NCBI RefSeq assembly: GCF_045865695.1
Contig: NZ_BAACAP010000221.1
Span: forward strand, 1-64,000
DNA length: 64,000 bases
Direction of reading: 5' to 3'
From: Scytonema sp045865695
GTDB lineage: Bacteria > Cyanobacteriota > Cyanobacteriia > Cyanobacteriales > Nostocaceae
The notes beneath the pieces are model-generated. The model was not told the DNA's origin. It did not search any database and saw only the letters and a program-made list of their open reading frames with translations. Each line of letters opens with the position of its first letter. The stretch's first letter is position 1. Position numbers and translations under genes: made by a program. Below are positions 44,195 to 52,875 of this stretch, one piece after another.

Positions 44195-44785
44195 TTATAG
44201 AGGTATCAACTCTGGGTAATATTGTAAAAGTTGATCGCTTGTGAGTTCATCACCCAACCGGGCTGGCGAGAAATGTACCTGAATTGCCCGTAATTTATGT
44301 TTGTAATGCAAATTGATTAACGCTTTCAAGCCCTCTTTCAGCGCTTGTATGTTCGCTAGATCGGTTTCTAAGTCTGGAACTTCACCCTCATATGCTACCG
44401 TAATCATGACAACGACATTACTGGTAACGGGGAGAGATAAAGGTTGATTGTCCCTGTAATCATCACCATAATCCGGTTCGCTCAAATAACGTTGAGCTGA
44501 GTCAGTGAAGAGTTCATTGACATAATCTCCCGCCTCTCCTTCACTCCAAAATACATCGCCTTGATTTGCAGCTGAGTGCCAGTATTCGTCGTACTGTAAA
44601 AGGGTCTGGGAAACTTCTACCAATCCTTCTCCCAAGACTTCCATATCACCTTCAACATCTACCGCTTCCCTTGCAGCGCGATTGAGAATTCCCAAAATGG
44701 GTGCTACGTCAGAGCCGCCTAAATGTAACATAATGCGACAGACGACGTAACGAGTTCGACCCATCATTCTATTAAATGCTTGCAT
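44195..44785 (-). CDS. DUF1517 family protein
   Basis: A 196-residue protein with the typical cyanobacterial/plastid DUF1517 pattern: MMGRTRYVVCRIMLHLGGSDVAPILG at the start, NRAAREAVDVEGDMEVLGEGLVE, and a C-terminal NVVVMITVAYEGEVPDL strand. Here the usual N-terminal membrane segment is missing, so it looks like the soluble short form. A GGAG-type ribosome site precedes ATG at 44785. Function unknown. It is upstream of the lipoprotein gene. Confidence 0.75.
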   Translation of the reverse strand: MQAFNRMMGRTRYVVCRIMLHLGGSDVAPILGILNRAAREAVDVEGDMEVLGEGLVEVSQTLLQYDEYWHSAANQGDVFWSEGEAGDYVNELFTDSAQRYLSEPDYGDDYRDNQPLSLPVTSNVVVMITVAYEGEVPDLETDLANIQALKEGLKALINLHYKHKLRAIQVHFSPARLGDELTSDQLLQYYPELIPL

Positions 44786-44807
44786 TGTTTTCTCCTATTA
44801 TTGATAA

Positions 44808-44828
44808 CTGGTCACTGGTCACTGGTCA
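44808..44828. repeat. 'tcactgg' repeat at a gene 3' end
   Basis: ggtcactggtcactggtca covers the last four codons and the stop of the pentapeptide gene (reverse strand reading LTSDQ-stop). Confidence 0.9.
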
Positions 44829-46377
44829 AATGAAATCCCTTAAAAAAATCAACAATCATACTTAATGAAGGTGTGATGATTTGTGAGACTTCCATAGAAT
44901 TATCATAAGCTATGTAATGAAGGTCATCTGCGCTATTAAGAAATCTTTTACCAAAGTATGGATGGTCGTATAAAAGTAAATTTTGAGCACTGGAATTCGT
45001 TAAAACTATCTGAGTGGGAGCTTGAAAAAACTTAAATTTTCCCGTAATTTCCAAAATTTTTTTCATTTTCTTTATAAGAGCAGCATTATCTATCGCTTGT
45101 TCTAAGAGCATATTAACTTTTTCAAGGGAGTGAAATCTTAAACCTAGTTGAGATGTGTCTTCATCAGAAATCATCTCTATAAGAGTATAGATATTTTTAT
45201 GGGCGTTTGATGTATCTTTGAAGGGAAGAATAGCTATATAAGCTGTGGGTAATAAACTTTCGTCATTATCCACGTAGAAGGTGAAAATAGTTCGGCGACA
45301 CCCTACTTCTATACTAGGGGGTTGTTTGAGTTCTGGGTATTGCTGAGCAATTTGGTAATAAGCACCAGCTATAGCAAAATTTGCTTCATGGTCTATAGTT
45401 TTATCTACAATAATTCGGATGGTTGGTGGGGTTTCATTAAAAAAGTCGCGGGAATCAAGAGAGGTAAAATTATGTATAATTGTACGATCTCCTGTCGGGC
45501 TGAGGTCTACCCATTCACAAATAATTCCTTCAGTTTTTAATCCGAATCTTGAAGTGGCGTATAATTTTGTCCCAGTTAAAACCGCCCCTGTAAGATCTGC
45601 ACCAACCCACTCCACCTTGATTAATTTTGCATGAGTTAAATCGGTGTGAATGAGACTAGCATTGGTTAAATTGGCATAACTTAGATCTGCACCAGTTAAA
45701 TTTGCTCCACTTAGTTTTGCCTCACTTAAATCTGCCCACCGGAGATTTGCCCTACTTAAATCTGCCCACCGGAGGTTTGCACCACTTAAATTTGCCCCAC
45801 TGAGATCTGCTTGGATGAGAATTGCTTGTTTGAGTTCGGCATCGCGGAAATTTGCCCCACTGAGATCCGCACGAGTTAAGTCAGCCCCTTTTAAGTTTGC
45901 CAGTTCTAAATTTGCTCCTGTCAGGAAACTATCCTTAAAAGTTGCCTCACTTAAATGTGCCTCTCGCAGGACAGTATGTCTAAGTGCAGCTTCTCGCAAA
46001 TCCGCACCTTTGAGGTTTGCTGTCATCAAGTCAGCATGACTGAGATTAGCACGAATTAATTCGCAGCGAATCATAGAAGCTCCTGTCAGTTGAGCATTGC
46101 TTAAATCGGCTCGAATCAAATTAGCGACATTGAGAGTAGCGCCTTTCAAGTTAGCATTTTTGAGATTAGCCCCCCTAAGCTTTGCAACGTTCAACTTGGC
46201 ATAACTCAAGTTAGCTTCGCTTAAATTCGCACCACTCAGGTTAATCACACTCAAGTCAGCTTTGCTAAGATTAACACCATTGAGTTTCGCTCCACTTAAA
46301 TTGGCTTCACAAAGGTCAACTCCATAAAAATCTCTTGTCCCTGATGTATATTTATCTAAAAATTCCTCTACATTCAT
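44812..46377 (-). CDS. Pentapeptide repeat protein with C-terminal alpha/beta domain
   Basis: A 521-residue protein. Residues about 20-275 are some 50 pentapeptides of A(D/N)LXX type, forming a long right-handed beta-helix. After it comes a globular domain (about 300-515: TIRIIVDKTIDHEANFAIAG, SIEVGCRRTIFTFYVDNDES, KFFQAPTQIVLTNSSAQNLL) that I cannot assign. The combination suggests a binding rod with a separate effector or sensor domain. The C-terminal TSDQ is encoded by the tcactgg repeat. ATG at 46377. No TM. Confidence 0.8.
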   Translation of the reverse strand: MNVEEFLDKYTSGTRDFYGVDLCEANLSGAKLNGVNLSKADLSVINLSGANLSEANLSYAKLNVAKLRGANLKNANLKGATLNVANLIRADLSNAQLTGASMIRCELIRANLSHADLMTANLKGADLREAALRHTVLREAHLSEATFKDSFLTGANLELANLKGADLTRADLSGANFRDAELKQAILIQADLSGANLSGANLRWADLSRANLRWADLSEAKLSGANLTGADLSYANLTNASLIHTDLTHAKLIKVEWVGADLTGAVLTGTKLYATSRFGLKTEGIICEWVDLSPTGDRTIIHNFTSLDSRDFFNETPPTIRIIVDKTIDHEANFAIAGAYYQIAQQYPELKQPPSIEVGCRRTIFTFYVDNDESLLPTAYIAILPFKDTSNAHKNIYTLIEMISDEDTSQLGLRFHSLEKVNMLLEQAIDNAALIKKMKKILEITGKFKFFQAPTQIVLTNSSAQNLLLYDHPYFGKRFLNSADDLHYIAYDNSMEVSQIITPSLSMIVDFFKGFHLTSDQ

Positions 46378-46429
46378 TGAATTTACTCCTGAATTGCCAA
46401 CTTCAAGAGTTGGTAGTATGCAAAAATTT

Positions 46430-46500
46430 GGTTATTGGGGATTGGGGACTGGGGACTGGGAATTAGTCATTGGTCACTGGTCACTGGTTACTGGTTACTG
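46430..46500. repeat. 'ggggattgg' and 'tcactgg' repeats upstream of tyrA
   Basis: Both short-repeat families meet here: ggggattggggactggggactggg, then cattggtcactggtcactggttactgg. They end 14 nt before the tyrA ATG and form its leader. Confidence 0.9.
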
Positions 46501-46514
46501 ATTAGTTTACTTAG

Positions 46515-47354
46515 ATGAATATTGGTATTTTAGGGCTTGGATTAATTGGTGGTTCTTTGGGTTTGGATTTGCGATCGCAGGGACATTATGTCTTGGGTGT
46601 GAGTCGCCAGGAATCCACCTGTCAGAGGGCAAAAACCCTTGGCGGTGTGGATGAGGCTTCCGTGGACGTGAGTTTGCTTTCAGCAGCAGAGGTAGTCTTT
46701 ATTTGTACACCTCTAGGGCTTATTATTCCCACATTTGAGCAGCTAATTGCTCATTTACCTTCAAATGCAGTTGTAACTGACGTTGGTTCAGTAAAAACAC
46801 CGGTAGTTGAAGCGATCGCACCTCGGTGGGAAAATTTTGTGGGCGGACATCCCATGACGGGTACGGCTGAAAGTGGTATAGAAGCGGCTTTGCGGAATTT
46901 GTTTTTAGATAAGCCTTATGTTCTAACACCATTGGATACAACTCCTCCAGATGCCATCTCAGTTGTGGAAAAATTAGTGCAGGAACTCGGAGCAAATCTC
47001 TATTCTTGTTCTCCAGAAGAACATGACCAAGCAGTCAGCTGGATTTCTCACTTACCCGTGATGGTCAGTTCCTCATTAATTGCTGCTTGTATGAGTGAAA
47101 CAGATGCCAAAGTTTTACAATTAGCTCAAAAATTGGCTAGTTCCGGCTTTAAAGATACAAGTCGAGTGGGTGGAGGCAATTCAGAATTGGGGCTGATGAT
47201 GGCAAAATATAATCGACAGCAATTGTTGCGATCGCTCTCACAATACCGTCAGAGTTTAGATGAATTAATTGCTGCGATCGAGCAAGAAAATTGGGATATT
47301 TTAGAACAAAAATTACAGGCAACAAGTAAGGCAAGACCTAAGTTTGTTGATTGA
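46515..47354 (+). CDS. tyrA: Prephenate/arogenate dehydrogenase
   Basis: A 279-residue NAD(P)-dependent dehydrogenase of tyrosine synthesis. The N-terminal Rossmann motif is GILGLGLIGGSLGLDL. Conserved VTDVGSVKTPVV, FVGGHPMTGTAESG (catalytic His region) and SWISHLPVMVSSSL, with KDTSRVGGGNSELGL near the C-terminus. Cyanobacterial TyrA enzymes usually prefer arogenate and NADP. ATG at 46515. It makes the precursor that hppD-pathway enzymes consume, but nothing shows co-regulation. Confidence 0.93.
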   Translation: MNIGILGLGLIGGSLGLDLRSQGHYVLGVSRQESTCQRAKTLGGVDEASVDVSLLSAAEVVFICTPLGLIIPTFEQLIAHLPSNAVVTDVGSVKTPVVEAIAPRWENFVGGHPMTGTAESGIEAALRNLFLDKPYVLTPLDTTPPDAISVVEKLVQELGANLYSCSPEEHDQAVSWISHLPVMVSSSLIAACMSETDAKVLQLAQKLASSGFKDTSRVGGGNSELGLMMAKYNRQQLLRSLSQYRQSLDELIAAIEQENWDILEQKLQATSKARPKFVD

Positions 47355-47499
47355 GCTAATTGCCTTCAGAAAGAATTCTGGGCTATACAAACCAAGTCCG
47401 CCTGCGCGGACTAAATGTGAATGCGTAGCCGATACTTCTTACTCTCGTGCTAAGTATTTTCTAATCTCGCGAAGCAAACTTGCACTTCCTTTACTAATA

Positions 47500-48476
47500 A
47501 CCCAAGTTGCTAGTTACAGATTCAGGCGATCGCAACGGGGTCAAAAAAGCAATAAAATCCCCTCCAGAGTCAAAATAGGAGAGGTATATGCTAAACGAAA
47601 TAATTACGATCTATGCTATCACTGATGACTTGCTCAAGGCGATTAGGCATGACGAGGACATTCGTCGTCAGATGAGTGATGCAGAAATTATTACAACGGC
47701 TTTGATTTCAGCAATATTTTTCAATGGTAATCATAGTAAAGCTTGCAGCTATATGCAAGACCATAACTTGATACCAAATATGTTAGAAAAGTCACGATTT
47801 AATCGGCGATTACATCATCTCTCAATGCTGATGAACGATTTATTTCACCAAATAGGAACAATACTAAAACAAAGTAGTGATTCTACGGAGTATCTTTTAG
47901 ACTCCTTCCCTGTACCAATATGCGATAATATCCGGCTCTTCAATGTTAAATTAATCAAGTCAGAAGAATATAGGGGTTACATTGCATCGAAAAAACGTTA
48001 TTTCTATGGGGTAAGAGTCCAATTATTAACCACAAAAAGTGGAATTCCGGTGGAATTCGTATTCTTGCCTGGTAGCGCTTCCGATGTACGTGCATTAAAT
48101 GCTTTGCCGTTAAATCTACTACCAGAAAGCGAAGTATATTGTGATTCAGCATACACTGATTATACTGCTGAGGATGACTTGTCTGAATCATGCCAAATCT
48201 TCTTGAAAGTAATGCGGAAAAAAAACTCCAAGCGTCAGGATGAACCGTGGAATAAGTATATTAAGCAGTGTACTAGACACTACATTGAAACGGTATTCAG
48301 TAGTATTACTTGTGTTTTTCCCAAATCAATCCATGCAGTCACTTATGAAGGATTTTTACTTAAGATAGAAGCATTTATTTTTGCTTTTACTTTAAAACAG
48401 GCATTTATATAGACAGCTATTTTTGAGACTCATACTGATTCAGTATATCTTGTTTTGATTAAGTCTAGCCTGTGGT
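47500..48476 (+). mobile_element. IS982-family insertion sequence
   Basis: The transposase gene at 47588-48412 is framed by imperfect terminal inverted repeats: acccaagttgctagttac from 47500 and, on the other strand, accacaggctagacttaa ending near 48476. That gives an element of about 980 bp, a normal size for IS982. I could not find a clear target duplication, so the ends are approximate. A partial hairpin related to the 12369-12412 palindrome lies just to the left (47381-47412). Confidence 0.6.
47588..48412 (+). CDS. IS982-family transposase
   Basis: A 274-residue DDE transposase. The candidate catalytic residues are D105 (LLDSFPVP), D186 (VYCDSAYTDY) and E234 (HYIETVFSSI). The LDSFPVPICD and SAYTDY blocks are characteristic of IS982. 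No frameshift or stop, and a good AGGAGAGG ribosome site precedes ATG at 47588, so the element may be active. Confidence 0.88.
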   Translation: MLNEIITIYAITDDLLKAIRHDEDIRRQMSDAEIITTALISAIFFNGNHSKACSYMQDHNLIPNMLEKSRFNRRLHHLSMLMNDLFHQIGTILKQSSDSTEYLLDSFPVPICDNIRLFNVKLIKSEEYRGYIASKKRYFYGVRVQLLTTKSGIPVEFVFLPGSASDVRALNALPLNLLPESEVYCDSAYTDYTAEDDLSESCQIFLKVMRKKNSKRQDEPWNKYIKQCTRHYIETVFSSITCVFPKSIHAVTYEGFLLKIEAFIFAFTLKQAFI

Positions 48477-48532
48477 TGTGCTACGTGCAACCGCGAGTCT
48501 CGCACGGATGCGATCGCTTGAACCTCTCGACG

Positions 48533-50110
48533 CTAAGCACCCAAAAGTTGATAACCCGCAACTTGGGTTAATAGCGACTGATAGAGAGTAAGAAACTCAT
48601 GACGGGGAAATTGCTCATCCTCTTGAAAAAACTTTAATAAGTAAGGAAGGGCGTTATGCAAAATTGACTCAGCTTTTGAGCCTACTGTGTATAACAATTC
48701 TTTAAACTTCACGACTGCTTGCGGTTGCATCAGCAAGCTACTGACATCCCATTCCTCAGCCCCTTGGCGGGCAGTATGTAGCGATCGCTCCCAATTAGGA
48801 TCTTTGTCAAGCTGCGACAACCACTCCAGCCAATTCGTCGGGACAGATAAAGTTGTTAGGTCAGTTGTCTTATCCTGACTTCCCTGTAGTTGGGTAAGAA
48901 AAGTTTGGTTCCAACGAACCTTCAGCAAAGCGGTTTGCTCGTCAGCAGTCAACTTGTCAAAGGCTTGCAATGCAGTATTTTCCACTGCTAAGGTTTGCAA
49001 TTCGTAGGCGCATTGGAAGAGCAAGCGAACTTTTTCTTTCGACGATGGAGCATCACAAAGCAATGAAAATGCTCGATCAAAGTCTCCGTTTTTGGCTAGC
49101 TGTTCGGCTTGTTGCAAGGGATCGCCCGTGCTGGGTGGTGTAGTATCGGGTAGGAGTGCAGCTAACCTTTGTAAATAACGGTAGTGAGTCTCCTCAACGT
49201 CCTCAATTGCTAGCAGTTCGTCTCGGAGAGCAGGTTTTGATTGTTCTCCACCGACCGCTAGTAGCATAAATAACTTTAATACTTCTGGGGCTTTACTACC
49301 CGCACGGACAGTGAAAAGATTGTTGTAACGAGGAAAAACGACTTCTTTAAAATAGGCTAGAGCACTTTTAGGAGCGTTATTGTCTTCAAAATGTTGCAGA
49401 TCGTGGCGGTAAACTGCTTTTAGCAACGCCTGAGTAACAGCAAAAGGTCTGCGAACTTGTAAGAGATTGCCCAGTTCTGGTAAATTAAGTAGCTCTTTCC
49501 ATTGTTCTAATTCTGCTAAGAGTTGTACTCGTAGAAACAAAAGATTCAGCGCATCTAGGCGGTGTTGGTCTAAAAGATTTTGAAGAGAGTTTTCTGCAGC
49601 AACGCGATCGCCTGCTTGAAGCGCCATGTAAAAGTCACGTAGGACTCGACCTGTGGGACGCTTAACATCTGCAACCCGCTTCACCCGTCTCTCACCGATC
49701 CGGCGCATCCGTTCTAGTGCTTCCCAAATGTCCTTTACCGATCCGCACAGTTTGATTGTAGCTCCGTTAGTAAATTCGTAAACTGCTGCTTCTACGGGGT
49801 CTTGCAAGTTGAGTTGTGCTCTTTGTCCCCGAAATGTCGAATATGTGGAACCGACAAACGCCATTAATTCTTCACTTAAGCGCCGTAATTGACGTTCTGA
49901 AAGGGCGATCGCATACCAATCTACACCTGCTTCTCGCCAGCAGGGAAGAACTGTAGGTTGAGGTTCGTCTCTTGTCAACAACTCTACCCAAGGACGGATT
50001 TTTGCTTGTTTTCCTTCGTCTTGTTCTATTTGGTTTAAGTCAAACTTGTTACCTGTACCAAAAAATTGCTCTAGGAAGTGGCGGACTTGTGTAGGGCTGC
50101 AATCGTTCAT
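48533..50110 (-). CDS. Accessory-island protein, DpdD-like (tentative)
   Basis: A 525-residue soluble protein. I do not recognise catalytic motifs. The N-terminal third (VRHFLEQFFGTGNKFDLNQI, DWYAIALSERQLRRLSEELM, FVGSTYSTFRGQRAQLNL) is distinctive. The rest is helical and repeat-like, TPR-type (for example FYMALQAGDRVAAENSLQNL). ATG at 50110 follows GGAGGGG and overlaps the stop of the PLD gene (ATGA), so the pair is translationally coupled. From this linkage, and a memory-based resemblance, it may be DpdD of the 7-deazaguanine DNA-modification (Dpd) islands. That is an inference. Confidence 0.6.
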   Translation of the reverse strand: MNDCSPTQVRHFLEQFFGTGNKFDLNQIEQDEGKQAKIRPWVELLTRDEPQPTVLPCWREAGVDWYAIALSERQLRRLSEELMAFVGSTYSTFRGQRAQLNLQDPVEAAVYEFTNGATIKLCGSVKDIWEALERMRRIGERRVKRVADVKRPTGRVLRDFYMALQAGDRVAAENSLQNLLDQHRLDALNLLFLRVQLLAELEQWKELLNLPELGNLLQVRRPFAVTQALLKAVYRHDLQHFEDNNAPKSALAYFKEVVFPRYNNLFTVRAGSKAPEVLKLFMLLAVGGEQSKPALRDELLAIEDVEETHYRYLQRLAALLPDTTPPSTGDPLQQAEQLAKNGDFDRAFSLLCDAPSSKEKVRLLFQCAYELQTLAVENTALQAFDKLTADEQTALLKVRWNQTFLTQLQGSQDKTTDLTTLSVPTNWLEWLSQLDKDPNWERSLHTARQGAEEWDVSSLLMQPQAVVKFKELLYTVGSKAESILHNALPYLLKFFQEDEQFPRHEFLTLYQSLLTQVAGYQLLGA

Positions 50111-50643
50111 TGTATTACCCCTCCCCAACGTTGGGTAAAAACCAAACGTTCTTGGGCGATGACTTCTGTTGATGTCTCGTAAGTTAGGGCTTCTTCATTA
50201 ACAATCGTACCGTTGTAAGTGAAATTCATAGAACCCGCAAGATAATACCCGTCTCCTAGGATACCTTTTGCATGGAGTTCTTCAGTCATGTGAAATCGTA
50301 TGGGAAATTCTTGATGGTCAATTCTGGCTTTAACTTTTTCTTTAAAAGTGTTGTTGTGGGTATCGGAACGGGTAGCAATGTGTACGGTTGTTCCGCGTTC
50401 AGCTAAGGTGGTGAGTATTTGGGAGAGGCGGATGTGGGAGCGACTCCAGGAAGGTTGCAAGCATAAAAAGGTGTTAGCAGTGTTATCGATAATGGGGAGA
50501 TCGGATATCCAGGGGGAGACAAGCCATATACATTGACTAGGGTTAAGGAGTTCGGCGGTAAAGATTGTTTGGAGTAAGTCGGGGATTTGGCGCGAGCTTA
50601 GGCGGGAGTGTATGTAACGGGAAGGCATAATATAAGCCCACAT
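50107..50643 (-). CDS. Phospholipase D-like protein (DpdK-like)
   Basis: A 178-residue single-domain PLD-fold protein. One HKD-type motif is seen: LHAKGILGDGYYLAGSMNFTYNG, with H, K and the trailing GSxN. The N-terminal half has CIWLVSPWISDLPIID. A single HKD implies that it works as a dimer, as the Nuc-type nucleases do. DpdK in Dpd islands is of this type and size; the assignment rests on that and on the helicase remnants nearby. The ATG at 50643 is the longest start, and ATG at 50628 (MPSRYIHSRLSSRQ) is equally possible. It overlaps the next gene by ATGA. A 388-bp piece of it is duplicated at 51747-52134. Confidence 0.7.
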   Translation of the reverse strand: MWAYIMPSRYIHSRLSSRQIPDLLQTIFTAELLNPSQCIWLVSPWISDLPIIDNTANTFLCLQPSWSRSHIRLSQILTTLAERGTTVHIATRSDTHNNTFKEKVKARIDHQEFPIRFHMTEELHAKGILGDGYYLAGSMNFTYNGTIVNEEALTYETSTEVIAQERLVFTQRWGGVIQ

Positions 50644-50716
50644 TGAGAGTGCTTATCTCATTTTTCCTCAAAGTACGACTCCACAATAATAGCAGCAGGG
50701 CATAATCCCATTTCCT

Positions 50717-50860
50717 AAATAAGGATGAGCGATAAGCTGGGTACAGCTTGCGCTTCGCGATAAGCCTGGTACGGCTTGCGCGTTCGAGCGATCGCATTGC
50801 TTAACTTTTGCCAACGCGCGATAAGCTGGGTACAGCTTGCGCTTCGCGATCGCCCTTACA
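50717..50860. repeat. 'gataagctgggtacagcttgcgc' repeat cluster
   Basis: Three copies of gcgataagc(t/c)(g)ggtac(a/g)gcttgcgc run head to tail, mixed with HIP1 sites. The copies at about 50728, 50758 and 50818 differ by a few bases. It lies between the PLD gene and the toxin/immunity genes. Confidence 0.8.
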
Positions 50861-50944
50861 ATTGGTAGACCTCTTATGCATATTTTTGCTATATGTCAAT
50901 GCTCTATAGTGCGAAATATGAATAAAATCGTTAGAGAGCAGTTT

Positions 50945-51334
50945 TCAAGAGTTCGTTCGGCTTGAGAGTTTACTCACAAACAAGTCGGGCGAAGATTCTA
51001 GTTGAGAATTTTGTGATTCAACAAGATTTTTGCGATCGGGGCTTACAAATTCTTCAAACAACTCGAAGAAACGCTCTAGAGCAGTGCGTTCATCTTCTGA
51101 ATAGAAGAGAATCACTTTATCCCAGGATTGGCTGGAAGAGATGTTGAATTTTTTCTGAATCCATTCTTGAAATTCAGTAAATTTCTTTTCTTGTTCAGTC
51201 TGAGAAATGCCTAGTTCACGTCGAGCAAGAATGTAACCAGCTAAACAGGAGCGGAGATTACTGATTGCGGGTTTACCTAGATACATGGAAGGTCTTTTCT
51301 TAATCTTCTGGATCAATTCGTAAAAGTTACTCAT
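50945..51334 (-). CDS. Probable immunity protein
   Basis: A 129-residue acidic, helical protein. The start (MSNFYELIQKIKKRPSMYLGK, ISNLRSCLAGYILARRELGI) matches the small family whose N-terminal 'KIKKRPxMYLG' recurs in immunity proteins beside polymorphic toxins. It lies 14 nt downstream of a papain-fold toxin domain on the same strand, the classical toxin-immunity order. The tail after about 100 (NLVESQNSQLESSPDLF) looks disordered. ATG at 51334, ribosome site aggag. Confidence 0.6.
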   Translation of the reverse strand: MSNFYELIQKIKKRPSMYLGKPAISNLRSCLAGYILARRELGISQTEQEKKFTEFQEWIQKKFNISSSQSWDKVILFYSEDERTALERFFELFEEFVSPDRKNLVESQNSQLESSPDLFVSKLSSRTNS

Positions 51335-51348
51335 GCTAAATCTCCTAA

Positions 51349-51714
51349 TTAGAAATCAATTTCTGTGATTTGGAAATCTCCACCTATATCTTTTATAGGA
51401 CAGTAGAGATTATTTATCCAATCTGCTTTTAAGACTCCTTGAGGATGAATATTATCAAACACTAATTCTTTGCCTTCTATTTCCAGCACAATTGCTTCAT
51501 GGTAACCATTGGTTGAAATATTTTGGTTAAGAATTTCATGGTAGATGTTACAAAAAGGGTCTTCTGTACTTCCCGTAAACAGTTTAATCTGTTTGCCACG
51601 AATTTTTTGCTCAATCAGAAATCTTTTGATGGCTTCGGCACATTGAATGCATTCAAAGATTTGAAAACGACTGGCAATGCTTGCAATTTGTTGACGAAGT
51701 TCTGGATTATACAC
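51349..51714 (-). pseudogene. Papain-fold toxin domain fragment
   Basis: A 121-residue piece with the pattern FECIQCAEAIKRFLIEQKIR (Cys nucleophile region), IKLFTGSTEDPFCNIYHEIL and NGYHEAIVLEIEGKELVFDNIHP (His and Asp). It fits the papain-fold toxin 2 domain, normally the last domain of a large secreted polymorphic toxin. The frame is open upstream of GTG 51714 (NGIWHNWNVYNPEL) but runs into the duplicated PLD segment at 51747. The delivery part of the toxin is therefore missing, and it is a stranded C-terminal domain. The immunity gene downstream remains. Confidence 0.65.
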
Positions 51715-51746
51715 ATTCCAATTATGCCATATGCCATTGCTAAGAG

Positions 51747-52134
51747 TCTTGGGCGATGACTTCTGTTGATGTCTCGAAAGTTAGGGCTTCTTCATTAACA
51801 GTCGTGCCATTGTAAGTGAAATTCATAGAACCTGCAAGATAATACCCGTCTCCTAGGATACCTTTTGCATGGAGTTCTTCGGTCATGTGAAATCGTATGG
51901 GAAATTCTTGATAGTCAATTCTGGCTTTGACTTTTTCTTTAAAAGTGTTGTTGTGGGTATCGGGACGGGTAGCAATGTGTACGGTTGTTCCGCGTTCAGC
52001 TAAAGTAGTGAGTATTTGGGAGAGGCGGATGTGGGAGCGACTTCAGGAAGGTTCCAAGCACACGAAGGTGTTAGCGGTGTTATCGATAATGGGGAGATCG
52101 GATATCCAGGGAGAGACCAGCCATATACATTGAC
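51747..52134 (-). repeat. Second copy of a 388-bp segment of the PLD gene
   Basis: Positions 51747-52134 align with 50150-50537 without gaps, with 19 mismatches by my count (about 95% identity). In this copy a TGG codon of the PLD frame is TGA (near 52045), and both gene ends are missing. On the left it joins the toxin fragment, on the right it is in frame with the ATPase fragment. Confidence 0.93.
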
Positions 52135-52438
52135 TGGCACGAGTCGCAGTGATTTCCGCATCTGTAAATAACACTTCCAGTTCAATCTGCGGTATTCCCC
52201 AACGTTGGTAGCGACCGGGGAGGAATCCCAGCCAATCAAAATCGGTAACTTGTTGAATTTGCTTGGTTGCTAATGCCAAGGGAAGTGCAATGGCTTGCAG
52301 TAGGGTTGTCTTCCCCGTACCGTTATCGCCCAATACCAAAAAGCGGTTGCTGAGCGTGTTGAGGGTTTGATTTTGAAACGATACCTCCAGACTCTCGAAG
52401 CGCTTGAAGTTCTTTATGAGGATAGACTCGACTTTCAT
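52043..52438 (-). pseudogene. AAA ATPase N-terminus fused to PLD fragment
   Basis: A 131-residue frame. Residues 1-100 are the beginning of an SMC/RecF-like ATPase: MKVESILIKNFKRFESLEVS and the P-loop VLGDNGTGKTTLLQAIALPL. From about residue 101 the frame enters the duplicated PLD segment in frame (SQCIWLVSPWISDLPIID) and ends at the PLD-copy nonsense codon. The ATPase lacks its Walker B and signature region, so it cannot work. ATG at 52438 is 6 nt before a gaggaa ribosome site reading on this strand. Confidence 0.85.
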
Positions 52439-52644
52439 ATGAGGAATTATAATTAACTTCTATTGTAGTTATTAACGCCATCTAAGATTCCTATTTGAAT
52501 TTTGACCGTATACTGAGACTCAAAAGCTTATACAGCAAGTTTAAAGCCTAAAAACTCGTTCAGAAATCAAACCGGATTCCTATGTAGGCTATAAAAGATG
52601 TAACTGAAAGGCATTTCTTCTCATTCAACTTAAGCAGAGGCAGG

Positions 52645-52857
52645 TTAGAATCGCAAATATTCTAGAATAAGCAAGCACAGGTAATATAACATTCTAATAT
52701 AAGCTTTTATTTTCCCGTAATGTCTGTCGGTTAAGAAGTAGAATTGAGCAATAGTAGGAACATCAAAGACTTGCATAGTTTGCAAGTGCTCAATTGCTTG
52801 CTGTTCATTTTCAATTCTACCCTGTGGTTGAATTAAGTAATGTGGGCGTTTTATCAA
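52645..52857 (-). CDS. Possible small hypothetical (70 aa)
   Basis: An open frame starting with TTG at 52857. HYLIQPQGRIENEQQAIEHL and TIAQFYFLTDRHYGKIKAYI look protein-like, but no ATG and no ribosome site are present. It lies between the ATPase fragment and the VapC gene and may be a remnant. Confidence 0.25.
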   Translation of the reverse strand: MIKRPHYLIQPQGRIENEQQAIEHLQTMQVFDVPTIAQFYFLTDRHYGKIKAYIRMLYYLCLLILEYLRF

Positions 52858-52875
52858 CGCCGAGCAATTTCATCC

